A DNA stretch of 64,000 nucleotides from Phytopythium helicoides. Taxonomy: Eukaryota > Oomycota > Peronosporomycetes > Pythiales > Pythiaceae. The notes beneath the pieces were generated by a model, which worked only from the letters and a program-made list of their open reading frames with translations, was not told where the DNA came from and searched no databases. A program made the translations under genes and the position numbers. Location of the stretch: positions 496,001 through 560,000 of the forward strand of contig JANFNE010000008.1 of the NCBI GenBank assembly GCA_024867545.1, written 5' to 3'. Of this stretch, positions 22,125-34,300 are shown piece by piece. The number at the start of each line of letters is the position of its first letter. Within the stretch, counting starts at the first letter, position 1.

Positions 22125-23707
22125 ATGACTTTGCCGTGGGAGTCCGTGTTGGCGGATATGGACCAGGCCGTGCTGGAGGCTTACGTCCTCGCCAACATCC
22201 ACGCCGTGCGAATGTGTCAGCTGGGCGATGCAGTGGAGCCACTCAACCAGATCTTCTTCTACAGATGTCTATCGTGTGTTTGCAACGCCAACTCCACACT
22301 CGTGTCTCCTGCATTCCAGCAATCAGTCACGCTGTACAACACTTGGCGAGGTGAAGACGCTCGACGTGCAAGCAACCAGATCTTCTTCCACAGATGTCTA
22401 TCGTGTGTTTGCAACGCCAACTCCACACTCGGGTCTCCTGCATTCCAGCAATCACTCACGCTGTACAACACTTGGCGAGGTGAAGACGCTCGACGTGCAA
22501 GCAACCGGCAGATTACCGCTGGGTGGCAGCAGAACGCAGCCCAAATGATGGCCACAAACACCAAGAACGCGATCGTACGCAACTTCTACCGTCGCTTTCA
22601 CCGTCACATCAAGCGGGTCTATGACTTGAATGGTGCTGAGGCTTACGTCATGATCAAGAGCATCCTGGACCCTGTCTACAACGACAACGATACCGAGGTG
22701 CAGGCTTGGCGAGAGCAGATCCCGCGCAACGAGAGTGGCTACTTGTCCGACGAGGCTAACAGATTGCTTCCTCTCACCTACATGATTCTGACCGACATTG
22801 AGAGAGGAATCGCCGGTTTCAGCATCGACAGGACATCCCAGAGGTCCGCACGTTCAGTCTCCTGCCGACAAAGAATGGGTTCGAGTGCTCGCACTTCAAG
22901 ATGTGCAAGACGGCGCTCCGCAACCTACTTCTACGTGCTGGTGTTCGCGTGCCTCCTCTAGGCGACGATTGGAATGCTGTCGCAGACGAATGGTGGCACA
23001 GTCTCTTCAATATCGAGAAGTTTCAAACAGCCAACAAGAAGTTCGCAGGAGAGATCGTGACGGACGGAAAGGTTGTCAGCATTGTCATGCGGAAAACCCA
23101 TCCGGCGACAGACCGCCCACTTAGGAAAGAAGACTACGATGTCATGTGGGGCCTAGATCCTGACAGACGAGATCTGTTTGTAGCAACCAACCAGGACGGC
23201 GAGACTATCCACTGCTCTACTCGTGAGTTCTACGAAGATGCTCGCTACCACAAGAACAACCAGAAGATAGCCTGCTGGAAGGAGCGGTGGCCCGACATTT
23301 TGACGGCCGAGCGTCAGATGCCGTCGAAGAAGACCGCGTCGCTCGAGCTGCTGTAAACGTACACACGATACGTTATTCCACATATGGAAAATCGGCTAGG
23401 ATTTTCACGGGCGAAGGGATTCAGCAACCTGCGTTTTGGACGGTACATCTTTGCGCAGAAGAAGCTTCATGAACTATGTCGGAGACTGACCCAGCAAGCA
23501 GGCAGGCGAACGGTGGTTGGATTTGGAGATTGGAGCAATACCGATTACTCTGGACTCATCAAGAAGTGCCCCGCGGGGCAGGTCAAGAGACTCGAGCACA
23601 CATTGAGAAACTACCGACTTTGTCGCCTCTGGTGGCCATCGATGTCCATAAATTTGTCATCGCCTAGCGCACTGTTTATTGTAGGATACCTTGTGATGAT
23701 CTTATAG
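22125..23707 (+). pseudogene. TnpB/Fanzor-like RNA-guided nuclease relic
   Basis: The fragments add up to a known-looking order across three frames. The N-terminal helical part (22125 to about 22826) is followed, after a frame break, by FSLLPTKNGF...CKTALRNLLLRAG and WWHSLFNIEKF...RKFAGEI. Next come WGLDPDRRDLFVATN, a RuvC-I-like G-x-D-P-G variant (the usual final G is D here), and STREFYEDA. After a stop at 23356 come LRFGRYIFAQKKL, GFGDWSN and KKCPAGQVKR. I recall this order from oomycete TnpB/Fanzor-type proteins, whose C-terminus normally has a zinc ribbon and RD-x-NA-x-RNI. That C-terminus is missing: the frame decays at VAIDVHKF and stops. A 129-nt internal duplication adds to the damage. 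It is most likely a dead transposon-borne gene. No terminal repeats were identified. Confidence 0.55.
22244..22501 (+). repeat. 129-nt tandem duplication, two copies
   Basis: Copies 22244-22372 and 22373-22501 differ at about three positions (for example TACAGATG versus CACAGATG, and CGTGTCTCC versus CGGGTCTCC). The unit is exactly 43 codons, so it keeps the frame of the relic gene. The partial divergence shows it is not a trivial assembly stutter. Confidence 0.85.
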
Positions 23708-25305
23708 TAACGTCCACGTATCGAGACGACCTCGTGTTTGTAGCCCGACTCGATGCTTGCACGTGGCCAGTTTGTAGGTCTCCACTTTGCGTGCTGTTCA
23801 TGTCAACAAGCACTTCGCTCCATCTGCAGCTGCGTCACTTCAAGCTGCAGACAGCTGCAGCAGTATTCCCTAGATATCGATGAGGTCGACGCATCTCCGA
23901 GCAATGCATTTTGAGCCTGCAACAATGAAAATTTAGCTGGCGAAAGTCTCAGCTCGGCGTCCGCGGCTGCGAGGCAGTCACGACGCTCTCGTCTGCCGAG
24001 CGAGCCGACGGGATCGGCAATGGCATCGGCACTTGCCTCATGGCTACACCTCAACGCCATGTGGTCGCACGATCTGATGTTGCGGTTTGTCTCGTGACCG
24101 TCGAGGACCTCCGCGCATCTGCCGGAGCAGTTGCGTGGGTCCGGAGCGCTCGAGGTCTGTTGACGTGGTGACTTGCAGTTGCAGACTAGCCTTACCACGT
24201 TGCACGCTCCATTTGGCTAGACGCGATGCGCTCCACTTATGCAGATGAGTCCCCACCAACAGGGCTCGGTTTGTCTGTGCGGCACCAAAGTTTGACTGCG
24301 GTGCAGTCCGGAGCACCGTGCATGGCGCCTGCGCTGTAACGGCGAAAAAACAGCCACCGACGGCAGAGGGTTTTGCAGTAATGAATGGTGCGGTCATTGG
24401 TCATGAACGCCACTGCGTTTGTCGCGAGATTTTCCAACGACTTGGTGAATCCCCCGTGGCTCCAATGCGAATTCGTTCTACACAGATTCTTTAGCGTAAG
24501 GTGACGAAAATGATCTGAAGCCAGCACTACACAAGGTGCATTGTGCGGCGAGGAGGCTGCTGACGTAGAGACGCGCCTGGGCTGGTGCTGCACACTGTGG
24601 GACGGCCGCGTGGGTGTGGTGGACGCTGGAGCGGGTCGCGCGTTGTGGGCGGAAAGTCGGCGGAGGCTGTCGTGGATTTTATAGGCATAGTGAAACCAAG
24701 TCAACGGTAGGAAAAAGTCGGCAGATTTTGGTGCGAGGCCGCTCCTTCGGCGAAATGATCGCCTGCGCCAAGGTGGCGTCAGCACCCAGCCCATATCTTT
24801 CAGAGCCCCGCGGTTGCCCAGGTCTCCACAGTGCTCACGCCACGGCGGCGACGGCGTGGCGCAGCTTTCTTTCGAGCCAGAGAGAGAGAGCAAATCGCGG
24901 CGTTGCACTGTCGAGAGTACAACCCGGCAGGATCGGCAGTGCGTCGCGTCGTGTATCCCCTCCGCCTTTCCTCCAATCACGTGCCGACTAAGATGCATCC
25001 GTCCAATCACCGCTCTCTCCTAGCGCGGCGGGTCTCCATTTTCCTCCAATCCCCTCCGTCCTGTCCAAAAAGGCCCGCTTCAAGTCCTTTCTGGCGCCTG
25101 TCGCGCTGAACTCCATGGCGCGCGGGCATATCCGCCGTCGCGCTGGGCGCCGCGCCATCGGAAGCGCAGCGTCTCCTACCGTACGGCGCCTGCTCCTCGC
25201 GCCAGCGGCGGGTGCGGAGGCCAGCGAGAAAGTGCGGCGGCGCAGCTCGCGGCGCTCGCGCAGCTTCCGGACATTTCGCGACTCGAGGCCCCGCGCGCAG
25301 TTGGT
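23708..25305. other. 1.6 kb intergenic; promoter region of the giant ABC gene
   Basis: A 257-codon minus-strand frame (24237-25010) has no recognisable domain or signal and is probably spurious. The last 330 nt are GC-rich with several CCAAT boxes, consistent with a promoter for the gene starting at 25306. Confidence 0.45.
24973..25050 (+). promoter_or_regulatory. three CCAAT boxes
   Basis: CCAAT occurs at 24973-24977, 25003-25007 and 25046-25050, each preceded by T and followed by C, within 80 nt and about 255-335 nt upstream of the ATG at 25306. The clustering suggests binding of an NF-Y-type factor, but this is only inferred. Confidence 0.4.
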
Positions 25306-28300
25306 ATGGACGACGAGGCGCAGCAGGCGCAGCAGGCGCTGCTCAAGCGCCGCCCGCACCTGCGCGCGCACGTGAGCGACGCGTTCGGCTCGCCTGCCGA
25401 CGGGCTGGCGGCGCTGGGAGGGCGCGGGCTCGTGCACAAGCAGCTGGCGCCGGGATCCGCCACGTCGGCGTCCACGTTTGATGAGGTGCTCTCGGGAGGA
25501 GAGAGCACGCCCGGCTCGGAGCTCTCGGGGATGCCCACGCCCGTGAGCGTGAGGCTGTCGCCGGACCTGCACGGCGCCGCGCGACCGCTCAACGTGCAGA
25601 CCGCCACGTCCTCGGACGACTCGGACGACGGGGTTACCTCGAGGAGATACGTGCAGGGCAAGCAGACCAAGCGGCTGTCGTCGCCGAGCAGGAGGCAGCT
25701 CGCCAGGAGGCTGCTCGACTCCAAGAGCCCCTCACACGGCATGTTCACGGACGAGAACGACTCGATGACCATCAACACAACGCTCACGGCGGACGAAGCA
25801 GCCCCGCGGTCGCCCCGCACTCCCAACAGAACCATCGTCACAAGAAGAGTCCAGTCGCCGCCGAGGGTCGTCAAGCGAGTCATCGTTCGGCGGCACATAG
25901 TCCCCGGATCCACGCCTAGCAGCGCAACGGAAAGTGTACAATACATGACGTCGGAGGGTCAGCAGGTGATCCAGACGTCGGAGGGCGGCGAGCTGATCAC
26001 GACGACCTCAAGCAGCTCAACGGGCGGTGTCGCTGGCACGGCGCTCACCGAGGAACAACTCGCCGCAGGAGGCGAGTACACGACGACTTCGACGGAGGGC
26101 GGCCGCACGGTGGTGACGCGCCGCATTGTGTCTCCTGGTCAGGTTGTGAAGCGCGTGGTGGTTCGTCGCCAGGCTGGCGGCGGCGCTGTCAGCTCTGGTG
26201 TGGAGCAGCAGGAAGACGTGCAGTATTTGACGTCGGAGGGTCAGCAGGTGATCCAGACGTCGGAGGGCGGCGAGCTGATCACGACGACCTCAAGCAGCTC
26301 AACGGGCGGTGTCGCTGGCACGGCGCTCACCGAGGAACAACTCGCCGCGCCGCAGGAGGCGAGTACACGACGACTTCGACGGAGGGCGGCCGCACGGTGG
26401 TGACGCGCCGCATTGTGTCTCCTGGTCAGGTTGTGAAGCGCGTGGTGGTTCGTCGCCAGGCTGGACAACCTCAAGCAGCTCGACGGGCGGTGTCGCCGGT
26501 GCCGCGCTCACCGAGGAACAACTCGCCGCAGGAGGCGAGTACACGACGACTTCGACGGAGGGCGGTCGCACGGTGGTGACGCGCCGCATTGTGTCACCTG
26601 GTCAGGTTGTGAAGCGCGTGGTGGTTCGTCGCCAGGCTGGTGGCGGTGCTGTCAGCTCTGGTGTGGAGCAGCAGGAAGACGTGCAGTATTTGACGTCGGA
26701 GGGCCAGCAGGTGATCCAGACGTCGAAGGGCGGCGAGCTAATCACGACAACCTCAAGCAGCTCGACGGGCGGTGTCGCCGGTGCCGCGCTCACCGAGGAA
26801 CAACTCGCCGCAGGAGGCGAGTACACGACGACTTCGACGGAGGGCGGTCGCACGGTGGTGACGCGCCGCATTGTGTCACCTGGTCAGGTTGTGAAGCGCG
26901 TGGTGGTTCGTCGCCAGGCTGGTGGCGGTGCTGTCAGCTCTGGTGTGGAGCAGCAGGAAGACGTGCAGTATTTGACGTCGGAGGGCCAGCAGGTGATCCA
27001 GACGTCGAAGGGCGGCGAGCTAATCACGACAACCTCAAGCAGCTCGACGGGCGGTGTCGCCGGTGCCGCGCTCACCGAGGAACAACTCGCCGCAGGAGGC
27101 GAGTACACGACGACTTCGACGGAGGGCGGTCGCACGGTGGTGACGCGCCGCATTGTGTCACCTGGTCAGGTTGTGAAGCGCGTGGTGGTTCGTCGCCAGG
27201 CTGGTGGCGGTGCTGTCAGCTCTGGTGTGGAGCAGCAGGAAGACGTGCAGTATTTGACGTCGGAGGGCCAGCAGGTGATCCAGACGTCGGAGGGCGGCGA
27301 GCTGATCACGACAACCTCAAGCAGCTCGACGGGCGGTGTCGCCGGTGCCGCGCTCACCGAGGAACAACTCGCCGCAGGAGGCGAGTACACGACGACTTCG
27401 ACGGAGGGCGGTCGCACGGTGGTGACGCGCCGCATTGTGTCACCTGGTCAGGTTGTGAAGCGCGTGGTGGTTCGTCGCCAGGCTGGTGGCGGTGCTGTCA
27501 GCTCTGGTGTGGAGCAGCAGGAAGACGTGCAGTATTTGACGTCGGAGGGCCAGCAGGTGATCCAGACGTCGAAGGGCGGCGAGCTAATCACGACAACCTC
27601 AAGCAGCTCGACGGGCGGTGTCGCCGGTGCCGCGCTCACCGAGGAACAACTCGCCGCAGGAGGCGAGTACACGACGACTTCGACGGAGGGCGGTCGCACG
27701 GTGGTGACGCGCCGCATTGTGTCACCTGGTCAGGTTGTGAAGCGCGTGGTGGTTCGTCGCCAGGCTGGTGGCGGTGCTGTCAGCTCTGGTGTGGAGCAGC
27801 AGGAAGACGTGCAGTATTTGACGTCGGAGGGCCAGCAGGTGATCCAGACGTCGGAGGGCGGCGAGCTGATCACGACAACCTCAAGCAGCTCGACGGGCGG
27901 TGTCGCCGGTGCCGCGCTCACCGAGGAACAACTCGCCGCAGGAGGCGAGTACACGACGACTTGTGAAGCGCGTGGTGGTTCGTCGCCAGGCTGGCGGCGG
28001 CGCTGTCAGCTCTGGTGTGGAGCAGCAGGAAGACGTGCAGTATTTGACGTCGGAGGGTCAGCAGGTGATCCAGACGTCGGAGGGCGGCGAGCTGATCACG
28101 ACGACCTCAAGCAGCTCAACGGGCGGTGTCGCTGGCACGGCGCTCACCGAGGAACAACTCGCCGCAGGAGGCGAGTACACGACGACTTCGACGGAGGGCG
28201 GCCGCACGGTGGTGACGCGCCGCATTGTGTCTCCTGGTCAGGTTGTGAAGCGCGTGGTGGTTCGTCGCCAGGCTGGCGGCGGTGCTGTCAGCTCTGGTGT

Positions 28301-31300
28301 GGAGCAGCAGGAAGACGTGCAGTATTTGACGTCGGAGGGTCAGCAGGTGATCCAGACGTCGGAGGGCGGCGAGCTGATCACGACGACCTCAAGCAGCTCA
28401 ACGGGCGGTGTCGCTGGCACGGCGCTCACCGAGGAACAACTCGCCGCAGGAGGCGAGTACACGACGACTTCGACGGAGGGCGGCCGCACGGTGGTGACGC
28501 GCCGCATTGTGTCTCCTGGTCAGGTTGTGAAGCGCGTGGTGGTTCGTCGCCAGGCTGGCGGCGGCGCTGTCAGCTCTGGTGTGGAGCAGCAGGAAGACGT
28601 GCAGTATTTGACGTCGGAGGGTCAGCAGGTGATCCAGACGTCGGAGGGCGGCGAGCTGATCACGACGACCTCAAGCAGCTCAACGGGCGGTGTCGCTGGC
28701 ACGGCGCTCACCGAGGAGCAACTCGCCGCAGGAGGCGAGTACACGACGACTTCGACGGAGGGCGGCCGCACGGTGGTGACGCGCCGCATTGTGTCTCCTG
28801 GTCAGGTTGTGAAGCGCGTGGTGGTTCGTCGCCAGGCTGGCGGCGGCGCTGTCAGCTCTGGTGTGGAGCAGCAGGAAGACGTGCAGTATTTGACGTCGGA
28901 GGGTCAGCAGGTGATCCAGACGTCGGAGGGCGGCGAGCTGATCACGACGACCTCAAGCAGCTCAACGGGCGGTGTCGCTGGCACGGCGCTCACCGAGGAG
29001 CAACTCGCCGCAGGAGGCGAGTACACGACGACTTCGACGGAGGGCGGCCGCACGGTGGTGACGCGCCGCATTGTGTCTCCTGGTCAGGTTGTGAAGCGCG
29101 TGGTGGTTCGTCGCCAGGCTGGCGGCGGTGCTGTCAGCTCTGGTGTGGAGCAGCAGGAAGACGTGCAGTATTTGACGTCGGAGGGTCAGCAGGTGATCCA
29201 GACGTCGGAGGGCGGCGAGCTGATCACGACGACCTCAAGCAGCTCAACGGGCGGTGTTAGCAGTGATGTTGCTTTTTTGAGTGGTGTAACGAGTGGTGAC
29301 TTCGACGTTGCAGGAGCATCACCTGTTACACCTGAGACTTTGACTGCGGTGGTGGAAAACAATTCCACGGACGTAGAAGTGACAACCGAGAACTTGTCGA
29401 ATGATGAAGACAACAAGAGCAAGGCTGGGGGCGGATTCTGGCGTTTTTGGACGAAACAGGAGAATGAGAAGGCCAATGCCACTTCAGTTGATGTTGCTTC
29501 CGCCGTTCACAGTGAGGCACCAGGCGACATTACTGTCGAGGCTGTGGAGCGCTCAGTCGATTTTTGGGAAGCTGAAGCCGTCGATGACTCGCACCCAAAG
29601 TTTGATATGAAATTGCAGGCCGCATCAGAAACAGCTGCTACTCCTGCTATTGGAGCTGTCGTTGACGGTTCGAGCACTATTTCCGAGGCAGTTGAGGGAT
29701 CAGAGGTTGTGAGTGAACACAAGCCTACGGATACGGTTATGCCTGATCGCACATCGGGCCCCACTTCGAAGTCCCAGGAGACCATGCTTGTGTCAAGCTT
29801 GTCTTCACCTCAACCATCGACTGAATTGCTTAGTGAAAAGGTTGTTCAATTGGCTACCACGCAGGCAGGACCAGGCGAAGTGGATGTTAACAGTCCCATC
29901 GAGGCCAGCGGCACTACTGTAACCAGTGCTCGCAGTGTATCAGCTAGCAACGTGACCACCCCGGAAGAGATCTCATTAATCGACAAAGCTAACACTGTCG
30001 CTCAGTCGCAGACGCATGAAGTACCAGCCCAATTGCACGACGAAGATCTTGAGATACTTGGAGGAAGTGCCATTGAGTCGGAAGGTGTAACTGTCCAATC
30101 TGCCGCTCCAAGCGCTGTCGAGGAGCACGCGGATAAGCCGTCAAAGGATAGCAATGCTGTCTCTCTCGTTCCCGCTGATGTAAACGTGAATGATTCAGAG
30201 ATGTCCGATGACAAGGACTCCGACAAGCGCCATCGCACAAGCAAATCTGGAGGTGGCGGATTCTGGAGTTTCTGGACGAAGCAAGGAGCTGAGGATGAAG
30301 GGCACCAAAGCCAACCAGCTGCTGTGGCCGAAATCGTCAATGAGCGCGTAGAAGGCCAGTTCGAACACACCTCACTGTCCGTCGATGAGCGAAAAGGAGC
30401 TGAGCAGCTTAAGATTGCTCCAACATCGTTAACGCCGGAGATTCAAGAACATGGCCCTGTTATTGAGTCTTCGTCAAACCCCGAACTCGTTGAAGTACGC
30501 CAAGAATTGACTGGAGTGGCTACCAATTCGACGCAGAGTGGAGATATTGTGTCACAAGTGCTCACCCCTCGTAGCGCTGAGACGCCAAGCGCAACTGCTG
30601 AAGTTGTTGAAGAAGTGACACCGCAGTTAGCTTCGGCAACTCCAGATGCTAGTGTGGCATCTATGGACTTGCCTTCTGCTACCAAGGAGCTCCCTGATGA
30701 CGAAACTGAGCCTTCTACAAGCTTAGCGATTGCTGCTGTTGGGGCCGCAATTATTGGAGGTGCTGTTGCTTCTAAACTCACTGAATCAACAAAGAAGGAA
30801 GCGCACGAAGTTGAGGAAGCTCATGTTCCCGCTCCCGTCGTGTTGAATGATAACAGCGTGCCTACAGATGAAGTCGAATCCGCTGAATCTAAGACTGCGG
30901 GACCAGCCGTTCATCCATCAGGAGTGCCAGAAGCAAGTGAAAAGGAGCTCAACGTCAAACCAACAGCTGACGTTCCCACGGTCGACGAGCCAACTGCACC
31001 TACTGAAGGACGACATCGTAAGAGCAAGTCTGGGGGCGGCGGATTCTGGAACTTTTGGTCGAAGGAGGAATCATCCGTGAATGAACCCGCAGTTGAGCAC
31101 GAGCAGAAGCCTGCTGAGGCAATTCCGTTCTCTCCGGTTGCCGCGCATGCAACTGAACGACCTGACGATTCGGTTACTGGTCGCTCTCTGGAACTTCTGC
31201 AGATCGAAGAGCGCCAGGAACTTACCAGCACTTCAAATCCTACGGAAAGTGCTAGAGTTGACAAGACTGATGAGTCCTCGATGCTGAATCTGACCTCCCC

Positions 31301-34300
31301 ACTACCAGGTCTAACACAAGATAGACTTGTGGCGGAACTGGTGGCAAATTCGAGTCAGAAAGTTGGTGATAATGCCTCAGAAGACGCTCGCCCTAGTGAA
31401 GCGTATCAACAGGATGTCGTTGAGGCGATTCATATTTCTACTATGAGTCCTTCAAGTCATTTCAGCGACAAGGAAGTTGAGATTCAAGCTGAACTTACCG
31501 AGGACACTGCTCCAGTCGACGATACTGCTGCAGCAACCACACTCGTTACAAGTGCCACCATTACCGCCCCTTCATATGCACTGTCCTCTGAGAACACTGT
31601 CGTAGACGTTTCATCGGCAGGTCCTGTCGTCGAGTCAAACGGAAAGAAGCATGTTCGTATTCTTCTTGAGACGGTTGACACCCATTCTACTTATGTTGAT
31701 TCCGGCAACACAGTAGCTCAACCTGCTTCGGGCGTGATTTCATCGACTCAGGAGAGCCTCGTTACGTCCCAGGCTGAGATGCAAGCTCCAGGAACCATTG
31801 CATCGCAGTCTTTATCGAAGAGTTCCGAGCCCGTTTCTGACGACCAAATGGTTCAGAAAGAGTCCGCGGTTGCTCCGGTAGTTGCTGGTGTCGCTGTTGC
31901 TGCTACTGCTGATATTCGGAAAGGGAGTGTGCCCAGCGACGAAAATGTTGACAAGAAGGATGAGAGACGTCGGCGGAAGAGCAGTGGTGGCTTCTGGGGA
32001 TTCTTCAAAAGGGAGTCAGTCAGTGAGAACGATGAAGAGCTGCCGTCGAAGGGCATGGAGCACGAGGAAAAACAGCATGATCGTGCAGTGGTCCACGAAA
32101 GTGTTGACGAGACTACGACTACTTCTGTCCCTGCACATAATGAAGCGGTCAAACATGTTTCGGCTGCGGATACCTCTTCTGTGGGGCTTCCGACTGACGC
32201 TGAAACGATAGCTGATGCTGGTGAAGGGTCGAACATGGCTAGCTCCAAGGAGACTGAAGTACCTATCCACACTCGCCACGAGCTTGACAGTGCAAACGAT
32301 GTTGACGATATTGCGAACAATTCCGACGCTATCCAAGTGGTGGAGACAACAGTCGTGTACCAGACCGCCCTGGAGGAAGCGCCCGCACCAGACCAAGGAC
32401 GTTTGTCTAGTCGGGACCTCCAGCTTCCAATTGCAGCCGAGAATGAATTTGGTGCAGATGGCACTGAAGAGCCTCGATCTAGCATGTCTTCAAGCATTGC
32501 TCGATTTGGAGCTCTTGGTGGCCAATGGAACTTCTTCGAACGGAAAAGTGAGGATAATCTCCGATTTTCGCTCGATGGAGGAAGTCAGCGTGGCTCCTTC
32601 TCGTCGTCGTACGTTCAGGAGTTCGGCGCTCGCTCGGACGCTGCAGCTGTCGCATCAGAAGATGGAGAAGTGGTCGAGGGTGATCTCGCAGCACAGCGCG
32701 CTAGTACCATTGCAGTGGCTCCGTCTCATGAAACGATTGTTGAGACTACTACCGAGACGTCGGCTCCGCTAGCAGACCAAGCTCTCCCTTCCGAGCATGA
32801 TGACGAGCAGAGCGACAAAGCGGGCACCACTACTGGATTCTGGAGCCTCTGGTCAAAGAAGGAGAAAACGAAGTCTGCTTCTAGCTCTGTGAATCAACCA
32901 ACGGAGGCTGCAGACAAGTATCTGGTCGCAGAAGAAGCCCGCGTTTCTATGAATGAGCAACGCACCACTTCAGTAGCAGTGTCAGCAGCTGTTCCTGATA
33001 TGCTTGAGAAGCAAGGGCAGATGAGAGAGAGTGACCGTCGCACAACGCTTCTTATCGATGACGCTGGCAATCCGTCTATCGTTGGGCACGCTGAAGAGCA
33101 CTACGTCGAGATCTCTACTCCACGCGTCGATGACGTAGCGATGACGGATGAGCTGACTATCGAGCCTGTCACAATCAAGTGGAAGAATCTGTGGCTCAAG
33201 CACCGCTCTATCCCACACGCAGATGGTCAGGCAATCCTCAGTGGTGTTAGTGGTCGAGCCGCCCCAGGCGATTTCCTTGTCATCACCGGCCCGTCAAAGA
33301 TCGAGAGTGTGTCGCTACTGGAGTGCCTTGCGGGATTTCACGACACAGTCGAAGGTGAAATCATCGTCAATGGCCGTCCCTGGGACAAGTCGATGCACGA
33401 ATACATTGCGTATGTGCTGCGCGATGACTTGTTCTACGAGACGCTCACAGTGTATGAGCACTTGCTTTTCCAGGCGCGTCAGCGTCTACAAAAGACGCAC
33501 TCCCTAGCGTACTGCATTGATCGTGTGAACGCAGTGATTGACGAGCTCGAGCTCGATGCTTGCCGTGATATTTTCATTGGCGGCGGCAGCGTATCAGGGA
33601 TCAACGCAGAGGAGCGGAAGCGTGTAGCTATTGCGACAGCTCTGCTGACCAATCCGTCAGTTCTTTTGGTGGAAGAGCCTACACACAAGTTGTCGACCTT
33701 CATGGCTGAGAGCATTATCGCAACACTTCGTCGTCTCGCGTACTCTGGTCGCACTGTGGTCGTGACACTACACCACCCGGCTTCGCATTGCTTCCAGTAT
33801 TTTGGCAATCTCTACCTCCTTGCTGAAGGCGCGTGCGTGTACGACGATGTGGCAGCGGATTGCGTGCCGTACTTTGCCTCGCTCGGCTTTCAATGCCCCG
33901 ACTACACCAGTCCCATCGACTTCGTGTTGTACCTCCTTACTCGTGGTGAGCGCGACGACGAACGTGATGGCAGTAATCAGATTGAGATGTTCAAGTCAGA
34001 GTGGGCCAAGCGCTACGTCGATTCTCTGGGATCTGGTGAGCTGGGAGCTGAGAGCGAGGTTGGCGATTCAAAGCAGCTTCCTCCTTTCCAGTTTCATCGC
34101 CTTGGCTGTTGTCACCAGTACGGAGTGCTCTTTTCGCGCCATGTGACCACGTTCCTACGTTTCCGCTCTCTCCAGCTGCAATATCTGCTGTCCATGCTTC
34201 TAATTGGTGTCGTGTTCGGACTGGTTTACCTCCAGCTCGACCTCAACAACCAAAAGAGCATCCAGAACTTTGCCGGTGCCTTCTTCTACACGATTGTTAT

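Noticed and set aside
24237..25010. 257-codon minus-strand frame
   Set aside because: No domain, signal peptide or biased repeat; it lies in the promoter region of the giant ABC gene.
26602..27954. Five evenly spaced minus-strand frames of 74-89 codons
   Set aside because: They recur every 282 nt and are antisense shadows of the tandem repeat in the giant ABC gene.
27962..29260. Second plus-strand frame open through the repeat array (His/Asp/Gly/Arg-rich reading)
   Set aside because: It is the out-of-frame reading of the same units; the frame that leads into the ABC domains is the other one.
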